Part shown: piece after piece, positions 29,209-38,928 of the stretch
Layout of the letters: the number at the start of each line of letters is the position of its first letter
Numbering within the stretch: position 1 is the first letter of the stretch
NCBI RefSeq assembly: GCF_032341995.1
Contig: NZ_CP135439.1
Coordinates: 2,232,001 to 2,296,000, forward strand
Length of the DNA stretch: 64,000 nt
Direction of reading: 5' to 3'
Source of the DNA: Domibacillus sp. DTU_2020_1001157_1_SI_ALB_TIR_016
GTDB taxonomy: Bacteria > Bacillota > Bacilli > Bacillales > Domibacillaceae
Translations under genes and position numbers: made by a program
The notes under the pieces: model-generated
Databases searched by the model: none
Told to the model about the DNA's origin: nothing
What the model saw: only the letters and a program-made list of their open reading frames with translations

Positions 29209-31241
29209 TCGATGGTCACCACCCCTGTACTTTGCACTTCCACACTTGGTTCAAGCTCATTATAAGACAGCACCGGTATTTGTGGAAAATAACGCTCTAA
29301 AAGCTGCCGTACATACATCCGAATAGCAGGAGAACAAAGAATAACAGGCGATTGCTGCATAAAAGATGCTTGTTCAACCTGCTGAGCCGTCGCTTCTAAA
29401 ATACGCTGCGAATCATTTGGATCGATAGATAGATAGTTTCCATGTTCGGTTTGCTGCACACCATCTGCAATCAGCTTTTCAATTCTTCCTGACAGCGTAA
29501 TAACGTTCAATGACCCGCTTTCATCTGCAAACTGCATGGTAATTTGGCGGGCAAGCGCCTGCCTTACATACTCTGTTAGTAAATCGGTGTCTGAAGTCAT
29601 TTTTCCATAGTCAGCCAGGGTTTCAAAGATGATCGGCAGATTACGAATAGATAAGTTTTCTTTCAACAGCTTTGACAGCACTTTTTGCACTTCTCCAACA
29701 GAAAGTGGATTTGGTGTTACTTCATCTACTAAAATCGGATATGTTTCTTTTAAATGGTCGATTAACTGCTGTGTTTCCTGGCGCCCTAAAAGTTCGTTTG
29801 CATACTTTTTAATCGTTTCCGTTAAATGAGTGGACACAACACTCGGCGGATCAACAACGGTATAGCCGAAGATTTCTGCCTGCTCCTTCGCATCTTCGGT
29901 AATCCATTTTGCCGGCAGGCCGAATGATGGCTCGATCGTGTCAATGCCTTCTACTAAATCATCTTCTTCACCCGGGCTCATTGCCAGATAATGATCCAGC
30001 AGCAGTTCCCCGCCTGCCACTTCACTGCCTTTGATTTTCATACGATATTCATTTGGCTGAAGCTGAATATTATCCCGGATGCGTACAACCGGAATAACCA
30101 GGCCGAGCTCAAGTGCCAGCTGGCGCCTGATCATTACGATACGATCAAGCAAATCTCCGCCTTGATTTGTATCGGCGAGCGGAATTAAGCCATACCCAAA
30201 TTCAAATTCAATCGGGTCTATGGTCAAAAGGTTGACCACAGATTCTGGACTTTTTAACTCTTCCATTTCTGTTTCTTCTTCAGACGGCACCGGATCCTCC
30301 AGATCTGGTTTCGGTACCCGGTTCATCATATAGCCGCCATATGCAAGACCGGCTGCAACAGGAATAGTTAACAGATCCGTAATAGGCGTAGCGATGCCTA
30401 ACAGAAAAATCGTTCCTGCTGCGATATACAGCATAGAAGGATAACGTAAAAGCTGTGCCGTAATTTCTTCTCCTAAATTTCCATTAGAAGCTGCACGGGT
30501 CACAACAATACCTGTTGCGGTTGTAATAAGCAGTGCCGGCACTTGTGAAACGATTCCATCCCCAACCGTTAAAAGAGAATAACGGGCAGCCGATTCAGCA
30601 AAAGATAGATCCTGCTGCATCACACCAATGACCATGCCGACAATTAAGTTAATGATAACCATAATAATACCGGCAATCGCATCTCCTTTAACAAACTTTG
30701 TTGCCCCATCCATCGCACCGTAAAAATCGGCTTCACGGCTGACTTTTTCCCGGCGCTCGCGTGCCTGGGCTTCAGAAATCATCCCAGCATTCAAATCCGC
30801 ATCAATACTCATCTGTTTTCCCGGCATGGCATCGAGTGTAAACCGGGCTGCCACTTCTGATACACGCTCGGCTCCTTTTGTAATGACAACAAACTGGATG
30901 ATAACCAGAATAACGAAAATAACCATCCCTACTACAACATTACCGCCAACTACGAATGTCCCGAATGTCTCGACAACGCCCCCAGCTTCGCCGTGACTCA
31001 ATATGGAACGCGTTGTCGACACATTCAGGCCAAGCCGGAATAACGTCAACAATAAAAGGAGCGACGGAAACACAGAAAACTCCAGCGCTTCTTTCATGTT
31101 CATGGAGATGAGCAAAACGAGAAGCGCAAGAGAGATATTCATGATGATGAGCACACTTAACAGCCATGTTGGCAATGGAACGATCAGCATGGCAACAATT
31201 AAGATCACGCTTAGTAAAACCGAGAGGTCTCTTGCTTTCAT
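29205..31241 (-). CDS. flhA: Flagellar export gate protein FlhA
   Basis: 678 residues. N-terminal half with about eight membrane segments, including the FHIPEP-family stretch LFRLGLNVSTTRSIL and DAMPGKQMSIDADLNAG; a linker near 320-350 leads to the cytoplasmic domain that docks export chaperones and substrates. The ATG at 31241 (MKARDLSVLL) with GGGAGAG upstream is preferred over the TTG at 31256. 22 bases follow flhB. Confidence 0.96.
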   Translation of the reverse strand: MKARDLSVLLSVILIVAMLIVPLPTWLLSVLIIMNISLALLVLLISMNMKEALEFSVFPSLLLLLTLFRLGLNVSTTRSILSHGEAGGVVETFGTFVVGGNVVVGMVIFVILVIIQFVVITKGAERVSEVAARFTLDAMPGKQMSIDADLNAGMISEAQARERREKVSREADFYGAMDGATKFVKGDAIAGIIMVIINLIVGMVIGVMQQDLSFAESAARYSLLTVGDGIVSQVPALLITTATGIVVTRAASNGNLGEEITAQLLRYPSMLYIAAGTIFLLGIATPITDLLTIPVAAGLAYGGYMMNRVPKPDLEDPVPSEEETEMEELKSPESVVNLLTIDPIEFEFGYGLIPLADTNQGGDLLDRIVMIRRQLALELGLVIPVVRIRDNIQLQPNEYRMKIKGSEVAGGELLLDHYLAMSPGEEDDLVEGIDTIEPSFGLPAKWITEDAKEQAEIFGYTVVDPPSVVSTHLTETIKKYANELLGRQETQQLIDHLKETYPILVDEVTPNPLSVGEVQKVLSKLLKENLSIRNLPIIFETLADYGKMTSDTDLLTEYVRQALARQITMQFADESGSLNVITLSGRIEKLIADGVQQTEHGNYLSIDPNDSQRILEATAQQVEQASFMQQSPVILCSPAIRMYVRQLLERYFPQIPVLSYNELEPSVEVQSTGVVTIE

Positions 31242-31263
31242 TTTTTTCTCTCCCAACGAAAAA

Positions 31264-32340
31264 TTACAATTTATTTTTTATTCGATATACGTATGCTAGA
31301 ATTTCAGCAATGGCTTTAAAGAATTCTTCCGGTACTGAATCACCTATTTCCGTTTGATCATGAAGAGCCCGTGCAAGCGGCCGGTTTTCAACCATCATGA
31401 CGTCATTTTCTTTAGCCACAAATTTAATTTTTTGCGCTAGATAATCTGTGCCTTTGGCCACTACATACGGCGCATCCCTTTTGGATTCATCATACTTTAG
31501 CGCAATGGCGTAGTGAGTCGGGTTGGTGATCACGACGTCTGCATTCGGCACTTCCTGCATCATTCGGCGCATAGCCATTTCTCTTTGCGTCTGGCGGATT
31601 TTTGATTTAATGAGCGGGTCACCTTCTGAGTTTTTATGCTCATCTTTTATATCCTGCTTGGACATACGCAGGCTTTTTTCGAAATCATACTTTTGGTAAA
31701 AGTAATCCAAAACCCCTAAAACGAGTAATGCGGCGGCGGCGGCTAAACCCATTTGCACGGTAATAGAACCGACAAACGGAAGCGTATCTTGAATAGGCTT
31801 TAGGGCCAGCTTCAACACTTCATCCATATTTGACCACAAAATAACAAAAGCGGCCGTACCGACAAAACCAATTTTCAATATTGATTTTAACAACTCTACA
31901 ATCGCCCGCATCGAAAAAATTCGTTTAAATCCTTTGATCGGATCCAGCTTGTCAAGCTTTGGTTTAATAGGCTCGCCTGTAACCAGCCATCCTACCTGAG
32001 CATAATTGGCGACGACTCCCGCCGCCACTGCCGCTGCCATAAATGGACCGACAATCATTAAACCTTGTTCCATAATTTCAAATACAATCGTTTTTAAGTT
32101 CGCTTCCGTTACTTCCATCATCATGTAAGTTTGAAGCGAATGTTTAAACATATGAAAAATGTTTCTGCCCATTGAAGCAGCAAACAGCGATAAAAAACCG
32201 AACAGAACGAGCAGGCTGACCGCTGTGTTTAAGTCCTGACTTTTTGTAACCTGGCCTTTTTTACGGGAATCCTGCTTTTTTTTCGGCGTGGCTTTTTCTG
32301 TTTTTTCACCTGCAAAAAATTGCAAATCTAATTTAAGCAC
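31264..32340 (-). CDS. flhB: Flagellar export switch protein FlhB
   Basis: 358 residues. Four membrane segments, then a cytoplasmic domain with the self-cleavage motif NPTH (in VVITNPTHYAIALKY), which switches export from rod/hook to filament proteins. Starts at GTG 32340 (VLKLDLQFFAGE) with GGAGG eight bases upstream; an ATG at 32355 in the fliR end is less well placed. Two bases past the fliR stop. Confidence 0.95.
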   Translation of the reverse strand: MLKLDLQFFAGEKTEKATPKKKQDSRKKGQVTKSQDLNTAVSLLVLFGFLSLFAASMGRNIFHMFKHSLQTYMMMEVTEANLKTIVFEIMEQGLMIVGPFMAAAVAAGVVANYAQVGWLVTGEPIKPKLDKLDPIKGFKRIFSMRAIVELLKSILKIGFVGTAAFVILWSNMDEVLKLALKPIQDTLPFVGSITVQMGLAAAAALLVLGVLDYFYQKYDFEKSLRMSKQDIKDEHKNSEGDPLIKSKIRQTQREMAMRRMMQEVPNADVVITNPTHYAIALKYDESKRDAPYVVAKGTDYLAQKIKFVAKENDVMMVENRPLARALHDQTEIGDSVPEEFFKAIAEILAYVYRIKNKL

Positions 32341-32341
32341 G

Positions 32342-33118
32342 TTATCCGCCTCCAAAAATCGTCATTAAATCCCGCATAGTGAGAAGCATCATTTGAAACA
32401 ACTGACGAACAAGCGTAAAAATCACACCCATTACAATAAACATAACCGCAAAAGCCGCCCCAATTTTCAATGGAAAGCCCACTACGAAGATGTTTAGCTG
32501 CGGCACGGTTCGTGCTACCACACCAAGCATCACATCCGTTAAAAATAAAACGGCTACTACAGGCATTGACATTTGAAAAGCGATCACAAATACACTGCTG
32601 AACGTTCTCGCCATATAATGAGCCGTTTCCTGACTGCCAAATGGAAAAGTGAGCTCGTTGACCGGGATGAGCTGGTAGCTGTAGAAAATGCCATCTAAAA
32701 TAAGGTGATGCCCATTTAAGGCAAGTAGCATCAATAACGAAAACATGTATAAATATTGGCCCATCAGCGGACTTTGAACCCCCGTCTGCGGGTCAATAAC
32801 ATTTGCAATCGCAAAACCCATTTGAAAATCAATAAAGCCGCCGGCAATTTGAATAGCCGATAAAACGATAAATCCGGACATACCAATTAAAAGACCTACC
32901 ATAGCTTCTTTTAAAATAAGCAAAATATATTCCCCATTGATTTCAATGGGTGCGGCATCGATCGTGTAATACATCGTCCAGGCAAGCACTAACGAAAAAG
33001 CAGCCCGGTGCTGTGCGGGAATGGTCCGATATGAAAACAACGGCATGGTCACAAAAAAAGCCGATATACGAACAAGGACAAGCAAAAAAAGAGATGGATC
33101 TGGCATTAATTCTGTCAT
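32342..33118 (-). CDS. fliR: Flagellar export protein FliR
   Basis: 258 residues, membrane protein with about six hydrophobic segments. Part of the FliP-FliQ-FliR export gate. Seen: SLFLLVLVRISAFFVTMPLF at the N-terminus and GGFIDFQMGFAIANVIDP in the middle, both typical of FliR. ATG at 33118, six bases after fliQ. Confidence 0.95.
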   Translation of the reverse strand: MTELMPDPSLFLLVLVRISAFFVTMPLFSYRTIPAQHRAAFSLVLAWTMYYTIDAAPIEINGEYILLILKEAMVGLLIGMSGFIVLSAIQIAGGFIDFQMGFAIANVIDPQTGVQSPLMGQYLYMFSLLMLLALNGHHLILDGIFYSYQLIPVNELTFPFGSQETAHYMARTFSSVFVIAFQMSMPVVAVLFLTDVMLGVVARTVPQLNIFVVGFPLKIGAAFAVMFIVMGVIFTLVRQLFQMMLLTMRDLMTIFGGG

Positions 33119-33124
33119 ACTTGT

Positions 33125-33394
33125 TTAACCAACAAATCTCGTTAAATTAGTAAAAATATCCGATGTATAGGTGATCATTTGCTCCAGCATCCATGGGCCA
33201 AAAAAAATCAGGCCAATTAAAACACCCGCAATTTTTGGCACGAACGCAAGCGTCTGCTCCTGAATTTGCGTTGTTGCCTGAAAAATACTCACAATCAAAC
33301 CGATCCCAAGTGCCAGAAGCAAAAGCGGCGCGCACACAATTAAAGTTGTATATACCCCTTTTTCAGCCAGGGAAAGAACCATTTCTGTATTCAT
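33125..33394 (-). CDS. fliQ: Flagellar export protein FliQ
   Basis: 89 residues, two membrane helices. Part of the export gate. Seen: LLALGIGLIVSIFQATTQIQ and the TLAFVPKIAG segment that marks the FliQ family. ATG at 33394, 12 bases after fliP. Confidence 0.95.
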   Translation of the reverse strand: MNTEMVLSLAEKGVYTTLIVCAPLLLLALGIGLIVSIFQATTQIQEQTLAFVPKIAGVLIGLIFFGPWMLEQMITYTSDIFTNLTRFVG

Positions 33395-33406
33395 GTTGTC
33401 ACCTTC

Positions 33407-34072
33407 CTAAAAGCTTTGAAGCAAGGATTCTATTACGAGATACCACCCATCAATTAAAACAAACAGCAGGATTTTAAAAGGAAGGGAAATCATAACGGGC
33501 GGCAGCATCATCATTCCCATAGACATAAGGACACTTGCCACAATCATGTCGATTACAAGAAACGGAATAAAAATCATAAAACCAATTTGAAAAGCCGTTT
33601 TGATTTCGCTTAGTGCAAAAGCCGGCACAAGCGTTGTCAGCGGAATGTCGTCAATCGATTTCGGCTGCTCTGCCTGAGTGTAATCCAAAAACAACTGTAA
33701 ATCTTTTTGACGGGTCTGCTCGCTCATAAATTCTTTAAATGGGCCGCTCGCCAGCGAGTATGCTTCTTCAAGATTGATTTCTTCATTGAAAAGCGGTGTT
33801 AATGCTTCTTCATTCACTTCCTGTAAAACCGGAGACATAATAAAAAAGGTTAAAAAAAGGGAAAGTCCAAGTAAAACCTGTGTTGGCGGCATTTGCTGCG
33901 TGCCGAGAGCTGTCCTGACAAACGATAACACAATGACAATTCGTGTAAAACAAGTCATGAGAATTAAGATACTCGGCGCCAGGGATAAAACGGTTAACAT
34001 TAGCAGCAATTTAACAGATGTTGATACATTTTCCGGGTCGCTTGAATTAAATATTTCCATAAATTCATTCAT
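33407..34072 (-). CDS. fliP: Flagellar export protein FliP
   Basis: 221 residues, the same as B. subtilis. Core of the export gate, with four membrane segments. Seen: PSILILMTCFTRIVIVLSFV with RTALGTQQMPP, and FQIGFMIFIPFLVIDMIVAS. The frame opens at 34150, but the ATG at 34072 (MNEFMEIFNSSDPEN) matches the family start; it overlaps fliO by eight bases. No cleavable signal peptide is evident. Confidence 0.95.
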   Translation of the reverse strand: MNEFMEIFNSSDPENVSTSVKLLLMLTVLSLAPSILILMTCFTRIVIVLSFVRTALGTQQMPPTQVLLGLSLFLTFFIMSPVLQEVNEEALTPLFNEEINLEEAYSLASGPFKEFMSEQTRQKDLQLFLDYTQAEQPKSIDDIPLTTLVPAFALSEIKTAFQIGFMIFIPFLVIDMIVASVLMSMGMMMLPPVMISLPFKILLFVLIDGWYLVIESLLQSF

Positions 34073-34736
34073 CTTGTTTCCGCTCCCTGTCTGCCAATTC
34101 CCGCATAGCCTGCTCCCGTTTTTTTCTGAGCTCATGCATTTTTTGTTCAAATTCCTGCTTGAATGAAGCAGGTTCTTTTTCTTCGCTCTGTCTGCCCAGC
34201 CGTTCTTTCAGCTTGCTCACAAATTCAGCAGGCTGAATCATTTTCTCTGATTGTTCTTCATAGCGGCTAATTAAGTCACCCCGCTCAGCCGGATCGTCAA
34301 TTTCTTTTAAAAGGGATACATCGTCTCCTACTCCTAAAACCAGGACGCGATCTCCTACTTTTACAACTTGAATGGACCGGCTGCCTCCAAGCGGCGTACC
34401 GCCTAAATGCCGGACAATATGCGTTTCCTGGTAAGAACGGCTTTTTTTATTCACAAACCGAAGCAGAAAATAAAGAAGCGCCACTACAAAAGCAAGTGCC
34501 GCAATCACCCGAATAATTTCCCAAAAACTGACCCCGACTGAAGCGGTGACATTTTCATCAGCATTATCCTGGCTGTTGTTCGCGGCCGGCTGTTCCTGCT
34601 GGCACGAATCTGGATTGTTTATGCAATCTTGTACACTACTTTTATCGGAAAGTGCTGCTCCGGCAACGATCTCATTGCCGGAAAACAACACAAACGCTAA
34701 TAAAAGCGCAAAAGTCGCTTTTATAAATAAGTTCAT
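34065..34736 (-). CDS. fliZ: Flagellar biosynthesis protein FliO (FliZ in B. subtilis)
   Basis: 223 residues. N-terminal signal-like helix (5-27), a short outside segment with a Cys pair and Asn/Gln-rich stretch, one membrane helix (~72-92) and a cytoplasmic tail with GGTPLGGSRSIQVVKVGDRV, the FliO-family core, ending in a charged coil. Helps assemble the FliP complex. Called fliZ in the B. subtilis literature, though it is a FliO homologue. Confidence 0.9.
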   Translation of the reverse strand: MNLFIKATFALLLAFVLFSGNEIVAGAALSDKSSVQDCINNPDSCQQEQPAANNSQDNADENVTASVGVSFWEIIRVIAALAFVVALLYFLLRFVNKKSRSYQETHIVRHLGGTPLGGSRSIQVVKVGDRVLVLGVGDDVSLLKEIDDPAERGDLISRYEEQSEKMIQPAEFVSKLKERLGRQSEEKEPASFKQEFEQKMHELRKKREQAMRELADRERKQDE

Positions 34737-34749
34737 GAACCATCACACC

Positions 34750-35115
34750 TTAAGAAGAAAGCACTTTAGAAATAGCTTCGATCACTCGATCAGCCTGAAA
34801 CGGTTTGACAATAAAATCCTTGGCTCCTGCTTGAATCGCATCAATAACCATTGCCTGCTGCCCCATAGCTGAGCACATGATAATCTTCGCGCTGGCATCT
34901 GCTGCTTTAATTTCTTTCAAGGCAGCAATCCCGTCTTTTTCCGGCATTGTGATATCCATCGTTACAAGATCCGGTTTCAATTCAGCATATTTTTCAACAG
35001 CCTGGGCACCATTTTCAGCTTCGCCTACTACCTCATATCCATTCTTCGATAAAATGTCCTTGATCATCATGCGCATAAATGCGGCGTCATCCACCACTAA
35101 AATTCGATTACTCAT
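34750..35115 (-). CDS. cheY: Chemotaxis response regulator CheY
   Basis: 121 residues, a stand-alone receiver domain. Acidic pair D9-D10, phospho-acceptor D54, switch Thr/Ser region MCSAMGQQ and K104 are all present. CheY-P binds FliM and FliY in the switch and, in B. subtilis, promotes counterclockwise rotation. Lies 22 bases after fliY, which encodes one of its phosphatases. Confidence 0.97.
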   Translation of the reverse strand: MSNRILVVDDAAFMRMMIKDILSKNGYEVVGEAENGAQAVEKYAELKPDLVTMDITMPEKDGIAALKEIKAADASAKIIMCSAMGQQAMVIDAIQAGAKDFIVKPFQADRVIEAISKVLSS

Positions 35116-35137
35116 CAGAAAACCCCCTGTATTTAAT

Positions 35138-36316
35138 TTAATTTAAATTTTTTAATCGGTCAGCCGGACTTGCAATATTTGTAATCCGGACGCCGAAGTT
35201 TTCTTCTATTACAACCACTTCGCCTCTGGCGATCAAACGGTTGTTAACAAGTACATCAACTGGCTCTCCAGCCAATTTATCCAGTTCAATAATAGAACCG
35301 GATGTTAATTCTAAAATATCTTTCACGTTTCGGTTTGTACGGCCAAGCTCGACCGTTACCTGAAGCGGGATATCAAACAGCATATTTAAGTTGCGCGCTT
35401 CCTGATCTCCAAGCTGAGGTGACTGAAACGAAGAAAAAACGGCCGTTTCAACTTTTGCCTCAGAAGCTTGTCTGCCTGCATTCTGGCCCATATAAACCGG
35501 TTCCTGAGATGGTCTCGCCGGCATAGACGGGAGCTCCGCAGGCGGCGGTGGCGCCTGGGCAGCAGCCGGTTTCGTTACCGGAGCCTGCTGAATCGGCGGC
35601 GGTGCTGCTTCCTGCGGCACTGGATTCATCAGCTCTGTGACAAGCTGCTTCCCGAATTGAAGCGGGATCAGCTGCATAATATTTGAATCAATCAGGTCCC
35701 CCACTGTTAAGCGGAACGATATTTTAACGAGCAGCTCTTGCTCTGGAATCGTCTCCTCTCCCTCTCCCTCATGTAAATTTAAAAGAGAAATCGACGGCGG
35801 GGAGATATCCACCCTTTTATTGAAAATAGTTGACATGGAAGTAGCAGCTGAACCCATCATTTGGTTCATCGCTTCCTGCACGGCACTTAGCTGCAGCTCT
35901 CCTAAATCAGGCGCTATGCCTGCTCCACTTCCACCAAGCATTAAATCGGCAATAATAGCCGCATCATTTTGATGAATTACAAGTAAATTTGCCCCGGCAA
36001 ATCCTTCGGTGTATTGAACCTCAATCGCCGCATACGGATGTGGAAACTCATCTTTTAACCGGCTTTTTTCTACAACTGATACGGTAGGTGTTGTAATCTC
36101 TACTTTTTGGTTCAGCAGGCTTGAAAGAGCCGTTGCTGAGCTGCCGAATGAGATATTGCCGATTTCACCAAGCGTATCTTGTTCGAATGCGTCTAAATAT
36201 TCTTCTACATTTTTAGTGGCTTCAAGCGTTGCGCTTTCTTCTGTATCATCGCTGTCTCCGCCTCTTAACAATGCATCAATTTCTTCTTGTGAGAGCATAT
36301 CATCACTCATCATCAT
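35138..36316 (-). CDS. fliY: Flagellar switch protein and CheY-P phosphatase FliY
   Basis: 392 residues. N-terminal CheY-binding peptide (LSQEEIDALLRGG), a CheC-like phosphatase domain with two motifs (DTLGEIGNISFGSSATALS and SAVQEAMNQMMGSAATSMS), a Pro/Ala-rich linker (~235-285), and a C-terminal FliN/SpoA domain (VTVELGRTNRNVKDILEL). It forms the lower C-ring and dephosphorylates CheY-P. Three consecutive ATG codons (36316, 36313, 36310) follow GGAGGGG; overlap with fliM is about 14 bases. Confidence 0.96.
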   Translation of the reverse strand: MMMSDDMLSQEEIDALLRGGDSDDTEESATLEATKNVEEYLDAFEQDTLGEIGNISFGSSATALSSLLNQKVEITTPTVSVVEKSRLKDEFPHPYAAIEVQYTEGFAGANLLVIHQNDAAIIADLMLGGSGAGIAPDLGELQLSAVQEAMNQMMGSAATSMSTIFNKRVDISPPSISLLNLHEGEGEETIPEQELLVKISFRLTVGDLIDSNIMQLIPLQFGKQLVTELMNPVPQEAAPPPIQQAPVTKPAAAQAPPPPAELPSMPARPSQEPVYMGQNAGRQASEAKVETAVFSSFQSPQLGDQEARNLNMLFDIPLQVTVELGRTNRNVKDILELTSGSIIELDKLAGEPVDVLVNNRLIARGEVVVIEENFGVRITNIASPADRLKNLN

Positions 36317-37304
36317 CTTCCCCTCCTTTCACATAATCAAGCACCTGAACAGCCAGTTTGCGGTTTACACGCCCGGGCTGTGCTGAAAATTTCGGTACAT
36401 TCCCTACTTTTATCGTAAGTGCGTCGCCAACTACTGTATTTAAGCTGATCACATCTCCTTCTGTCATCGTTAAGAACTCTTCAATCGTGATAGCCGTTTG
36501 GCCAAGCTCTGCGATAACCGGCAGGGAAGCTTTTTTGATCCGACTGTCCAAATTTTGCGCTTCCTGTGGGCTGCGTTCTTTTTTGTCAGGATTTTGCATC
36601 CAGTAGTGTACAGAAAGCTTTGGAATAATAGGTTCCAAGACAACATGCGGAATACAAATGTTGATCATGCCTGTTGTTTCCCCAATCGTTGTATTTAACG
36701 AGATCACTACGACGGTTTCGTTTTGAGAAACCATTTGCAAAAATTGTGGATTCACTTCAAAATCAGTAGCGATTGGATCGATTTCTACAACATTAGACCA
36801 TGCTTCTCGGTAATTTTCAAAAGCATGATCAAACATGTTCGACATGATCCGCGTTTCAATTTCTGTTAAATTTTCTACTTTATTGACACTTACACCCCGT
36901 CCGCCGAGAAGACGGTCCAGCATCGCATAAGCGACGTTCGGATTTACTTCCATTAGGATCCGTCCCTCAAGCGGCGGAACTTCAAATACATTTAAAATCG
37001 TCCGGTTTGGAATCGAGCTGATAAACTCTCCGTAAGGAATTTGATCAGCAGATACCACTTCAAGCTGCACGTACGTACGAAGCTGTGCCGCAAAAAATGT
37101 CGTCAAAATCCGGGCAAAGTTATCATGCATTCTTGTTAAACTTCGAATCTGGTCTTTTGAAAACCGCAAGGCACGTTTAAAATCATATACCTTTACTTTC
37201 TTTTCTGCTTCTTCTTTCTTTAACTCATCCGCATTCATTTCCCCCGTTGACAAAGCAGACAAGAGGGCATCAATTTCATTTTGAGACAAGATTTCTCCTG
37301 ACAA
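36303..37304 (-). CDS. fliM: Flagellar motor switch protein FliM
   Basis: 333 residues (B. subtilis 332). N-terminal CheY-P-binding peptide ILSQNEIDALLSAL, middle CheC-like domain with EVVSADQIPYGEF and EVNPNVAYAMLDRLLGG, and C-terminal SpoA domain. The start is most likely TTG at 37304 (reading MSGEILSQNE, matching B. subtilis MSGEVLSQNE); a GTG at 37313 is one base from the GGAGG and therefore unlikely. Confidence 0.95.
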   Translation of the reverse strand: MSGEILSQNEIDALLSALSTGEMNADELKKEEAEKKVKVYDFKRALRFSKDQIRSLTRMHDNFARILTTFFAAQLRTYVQLEVVSADQIPYGEFISSIPNRTILNVFEVPPLEGRILMEVNPNVAYAMLDRLLGGRGVSVNKVENLTEIETRIMSNMFDHAFENYREAWSNVVEIDPIATDFEVNPQFLQMVSQNETVVVISLNTTIGETTGMINICIPHVVLEPIIPKLSVHYWMQNPDKKERSPQEAQNLDSRIKKASLPVIAELGQTAITIEEFLTMTEGDVISLNTVVGDALTIKVGNVPKFSAQPGRVNRKLAVQVLDYVKGGEDDDE

Positions 37305-37335
37305 TTGTCTCACCTCCGATCAAGTGCAGGTATCG

Positions 37336-37785
37336 TTACTGAATGATATAGGAAGTAATGTATACTTTCTCTACTTTCCCTTCCTGCATAATACTATTTA
37401 AATTTGTTTTTAGCGTTTCCGTTAGTTTCTGTTTTCCGGCTTCGCCTTTTAAGTCATCTGCTGTCATTTCCGATAACTTTTGAATAATGATATCTTTCGC
37501 CTGAAAGTCCCGCTTTGTCATTTCTTCCATCGCTTCCTTGCTGTCCATTTGAATTTTAAACGAAATACGGATAAAGTCCTCCGAAGCAAGGTTTGTTGTC
37601 ATTTCAGGAATATCCACAGACGATTCAAGCACTTCATCAATAGATGGCTCTTTTTGAGCTTCTTCTCCGCCTGACGCGCGCAAAATAATAATTACGGCGA
37701 TCGTGCCGGCCAGCAGGATAACGGCCAGCAGCACAATCATAATAGTAAGTAATTTATTTTTCGGCACTTTTTGTTCATTCTCCAT
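37336..37785 (-). CDS. fliL: Flagellar basal-body-associated protein FliL
   Basis: 149 residues. Short cytoplasmic N-terminus, one membrane helix (~12-34) and a periplasm-side domain with FRISF-type strands (DFIRISFKIQMDSKEAMEEM). Supports stator function. Overlaps swrD by 11 bases. Confidence 0.93.
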   Translation of the reverse strand: MENEQKVPKNKLLTIMIVLLAVILLAGTIAVIIILRASGGEEAQKEPSIDEVLESSVDIPEMTTNLASEDFIRISFKIQMDSKEAMEEMTKRDFQAKDIIIQKLSEMTADDLKGEAGKQKLTETLKTNLNSIMQEGKVEKVYITSYIIQ

Positions 37786-37996
37786 CCTGTTCCTCCTCCG
37801 CCTTTACTTTTCCGAGAAGCGAAATGCGTGCATAAAACGATTCAATATCCGCCCTTACCTGTTCATGCGGTTCGAGAACAACATACTTTCTTCCATTGGT
37901 TAGTGTAATTGTGGTGTCCGGAAAGCTTTCCACCGTTTCTATGTAAATAGCATTTAGCGAGAACGGCTTGCCGTTCAGTTTTGTTACAGTAATCAT
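37775..37996 (-). CDS. swrD: SwrD / FlbD-family protein
   Basis: 73 residues (ylzI in older B. subtilis naming). Seen: ITVTKLNGKPFSLNAIYIET, then TTITLTNGRKYVVLE, the FlbD-family core. In B. subtilis SwrD raises flagellar motor torque and is needed for swarming. ATG at 37996, between flgE and fliL. Confidence 0.9.
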   Translation of the reverse strand: MITVTKLNGKPFSLNAIYIETVESFPDTTITLTNGRKYVVLEPHEQVRADIESFYARISLLGKVKAEEEQDGE

Positions 37997-38057
37997 GTAT
38001 GCCAGGGCTGAACGTGCCAGCCCTGTCCCTCCCCTGCATTTGAAAGTAAAGAAGCAA

Positions 38058-38852
38058 TTAACGCTTCATGCTCATTAATTCCTGTAAAATTTCATCTGAT
38101 GTTGTAATAATACGTGTATTTGCTTGGAAACCACGCTGTGCTACGATCATTTCTGAGAATTCTTCGGAAAGGTCTACATTAGACATTTCAAGAGCTCCAG
38201 CTACCAGCGAACCACGTCCTTCTTCACCAGGCGCTCCTATGTTCTCCGCGTCACCGGAATTTGTTGTTTCACTGAATAAATTAGCTCCGACTTTTTCCAA
38301 ACCATCCGGGTTAGAAAACTTTGTAATTTGAATAACACCCGCAGAAACCAACTCACCATCAGCATTTACATAATTAATGTTTCCGTCAGCCCCGATACTG
38401 ATGCTTTTAGCATCCTTGGCGTTTTCCCCAAGTCCCTCACCCTCTAAGACAACTGCCAAGCCATCGCTATTCACTAAAGTACCTTCAGAGTCCAAATAAA
38501 AATTTCCTGCTCTTGAATAATAAGTATTAGTACCGTCTGTTAGTTGAAAAAAACCATCTCCTGATATTGATAAATCTAGTGAACGGCCAGTTGTCTGTAA
38601 TGAACCCTGCGTTTGAATTGTATCAATTGCTGACAATTGAGCTCCAAGGCCAACTTGTTTGGGATTCGTTCCGCCTTTTCCTGCATTTGCTCCACTTGCT
38701 CCTGCAATAGATTGAGAGACCATATCCTTAAAAACTGTTCTTCCTTTTTTAAATCCATACGTGTTCACATTTGAAATATTATTTCCGATTACATCAAGCT
38801 TTGTTTGAAAGTTTTTCATTCCGCTGATTCCTGAGTACATTGAACGTAACAT
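38058..38852 (-). CDS. flgE: Flagellar hook protein FlgE
   Basis: 264 residues, the same length as the B. subtilis hook protein. N-terminal rod/hook motif MLRSMYSGISGMKNFQTKLD with GNNISNVNTYGFK, a SGDGFFQL segment, a variable centre, and the C-terminal conserved ALEMSNVDLSEEFSEMIVAQ region. Older annotations call it flgG; its length and place between flgD and swrD fit the hook subunit. ATG at 38852. Confidence 0.92.
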   Translation of the reverse strand: MLRSMYSGISGMKNFQTKLDVIGNNISNVNTYGFKKGRTVFKDMVSQSIAGASGANAGKGGTNPKQVGLGAQLSAIDTIQTQGSLQTTGRSLDLSISGDGFFQLTDGTNTYYSRAGNFYLDSEGTLVNSDGLAVVLEGEGLGENAKDAKSISIGADGNINYVNADGELVSAGVIQITKFSNPDGLEKVGANLFSETTNSGDAENIGAPGEEGRGSLVAGALEMSNVDLSEEFSEMIVAQRGFQANTRIITTSDEILQELMSMKR

Positions 38853-38928
38853 AAGTTCTTTTCTCCTTTCGAATTTGTCCGCGTCAATCGGTCAGCAGAC
38901 GGTTGGCCTCCTGTTCGGTCCAGCCAAT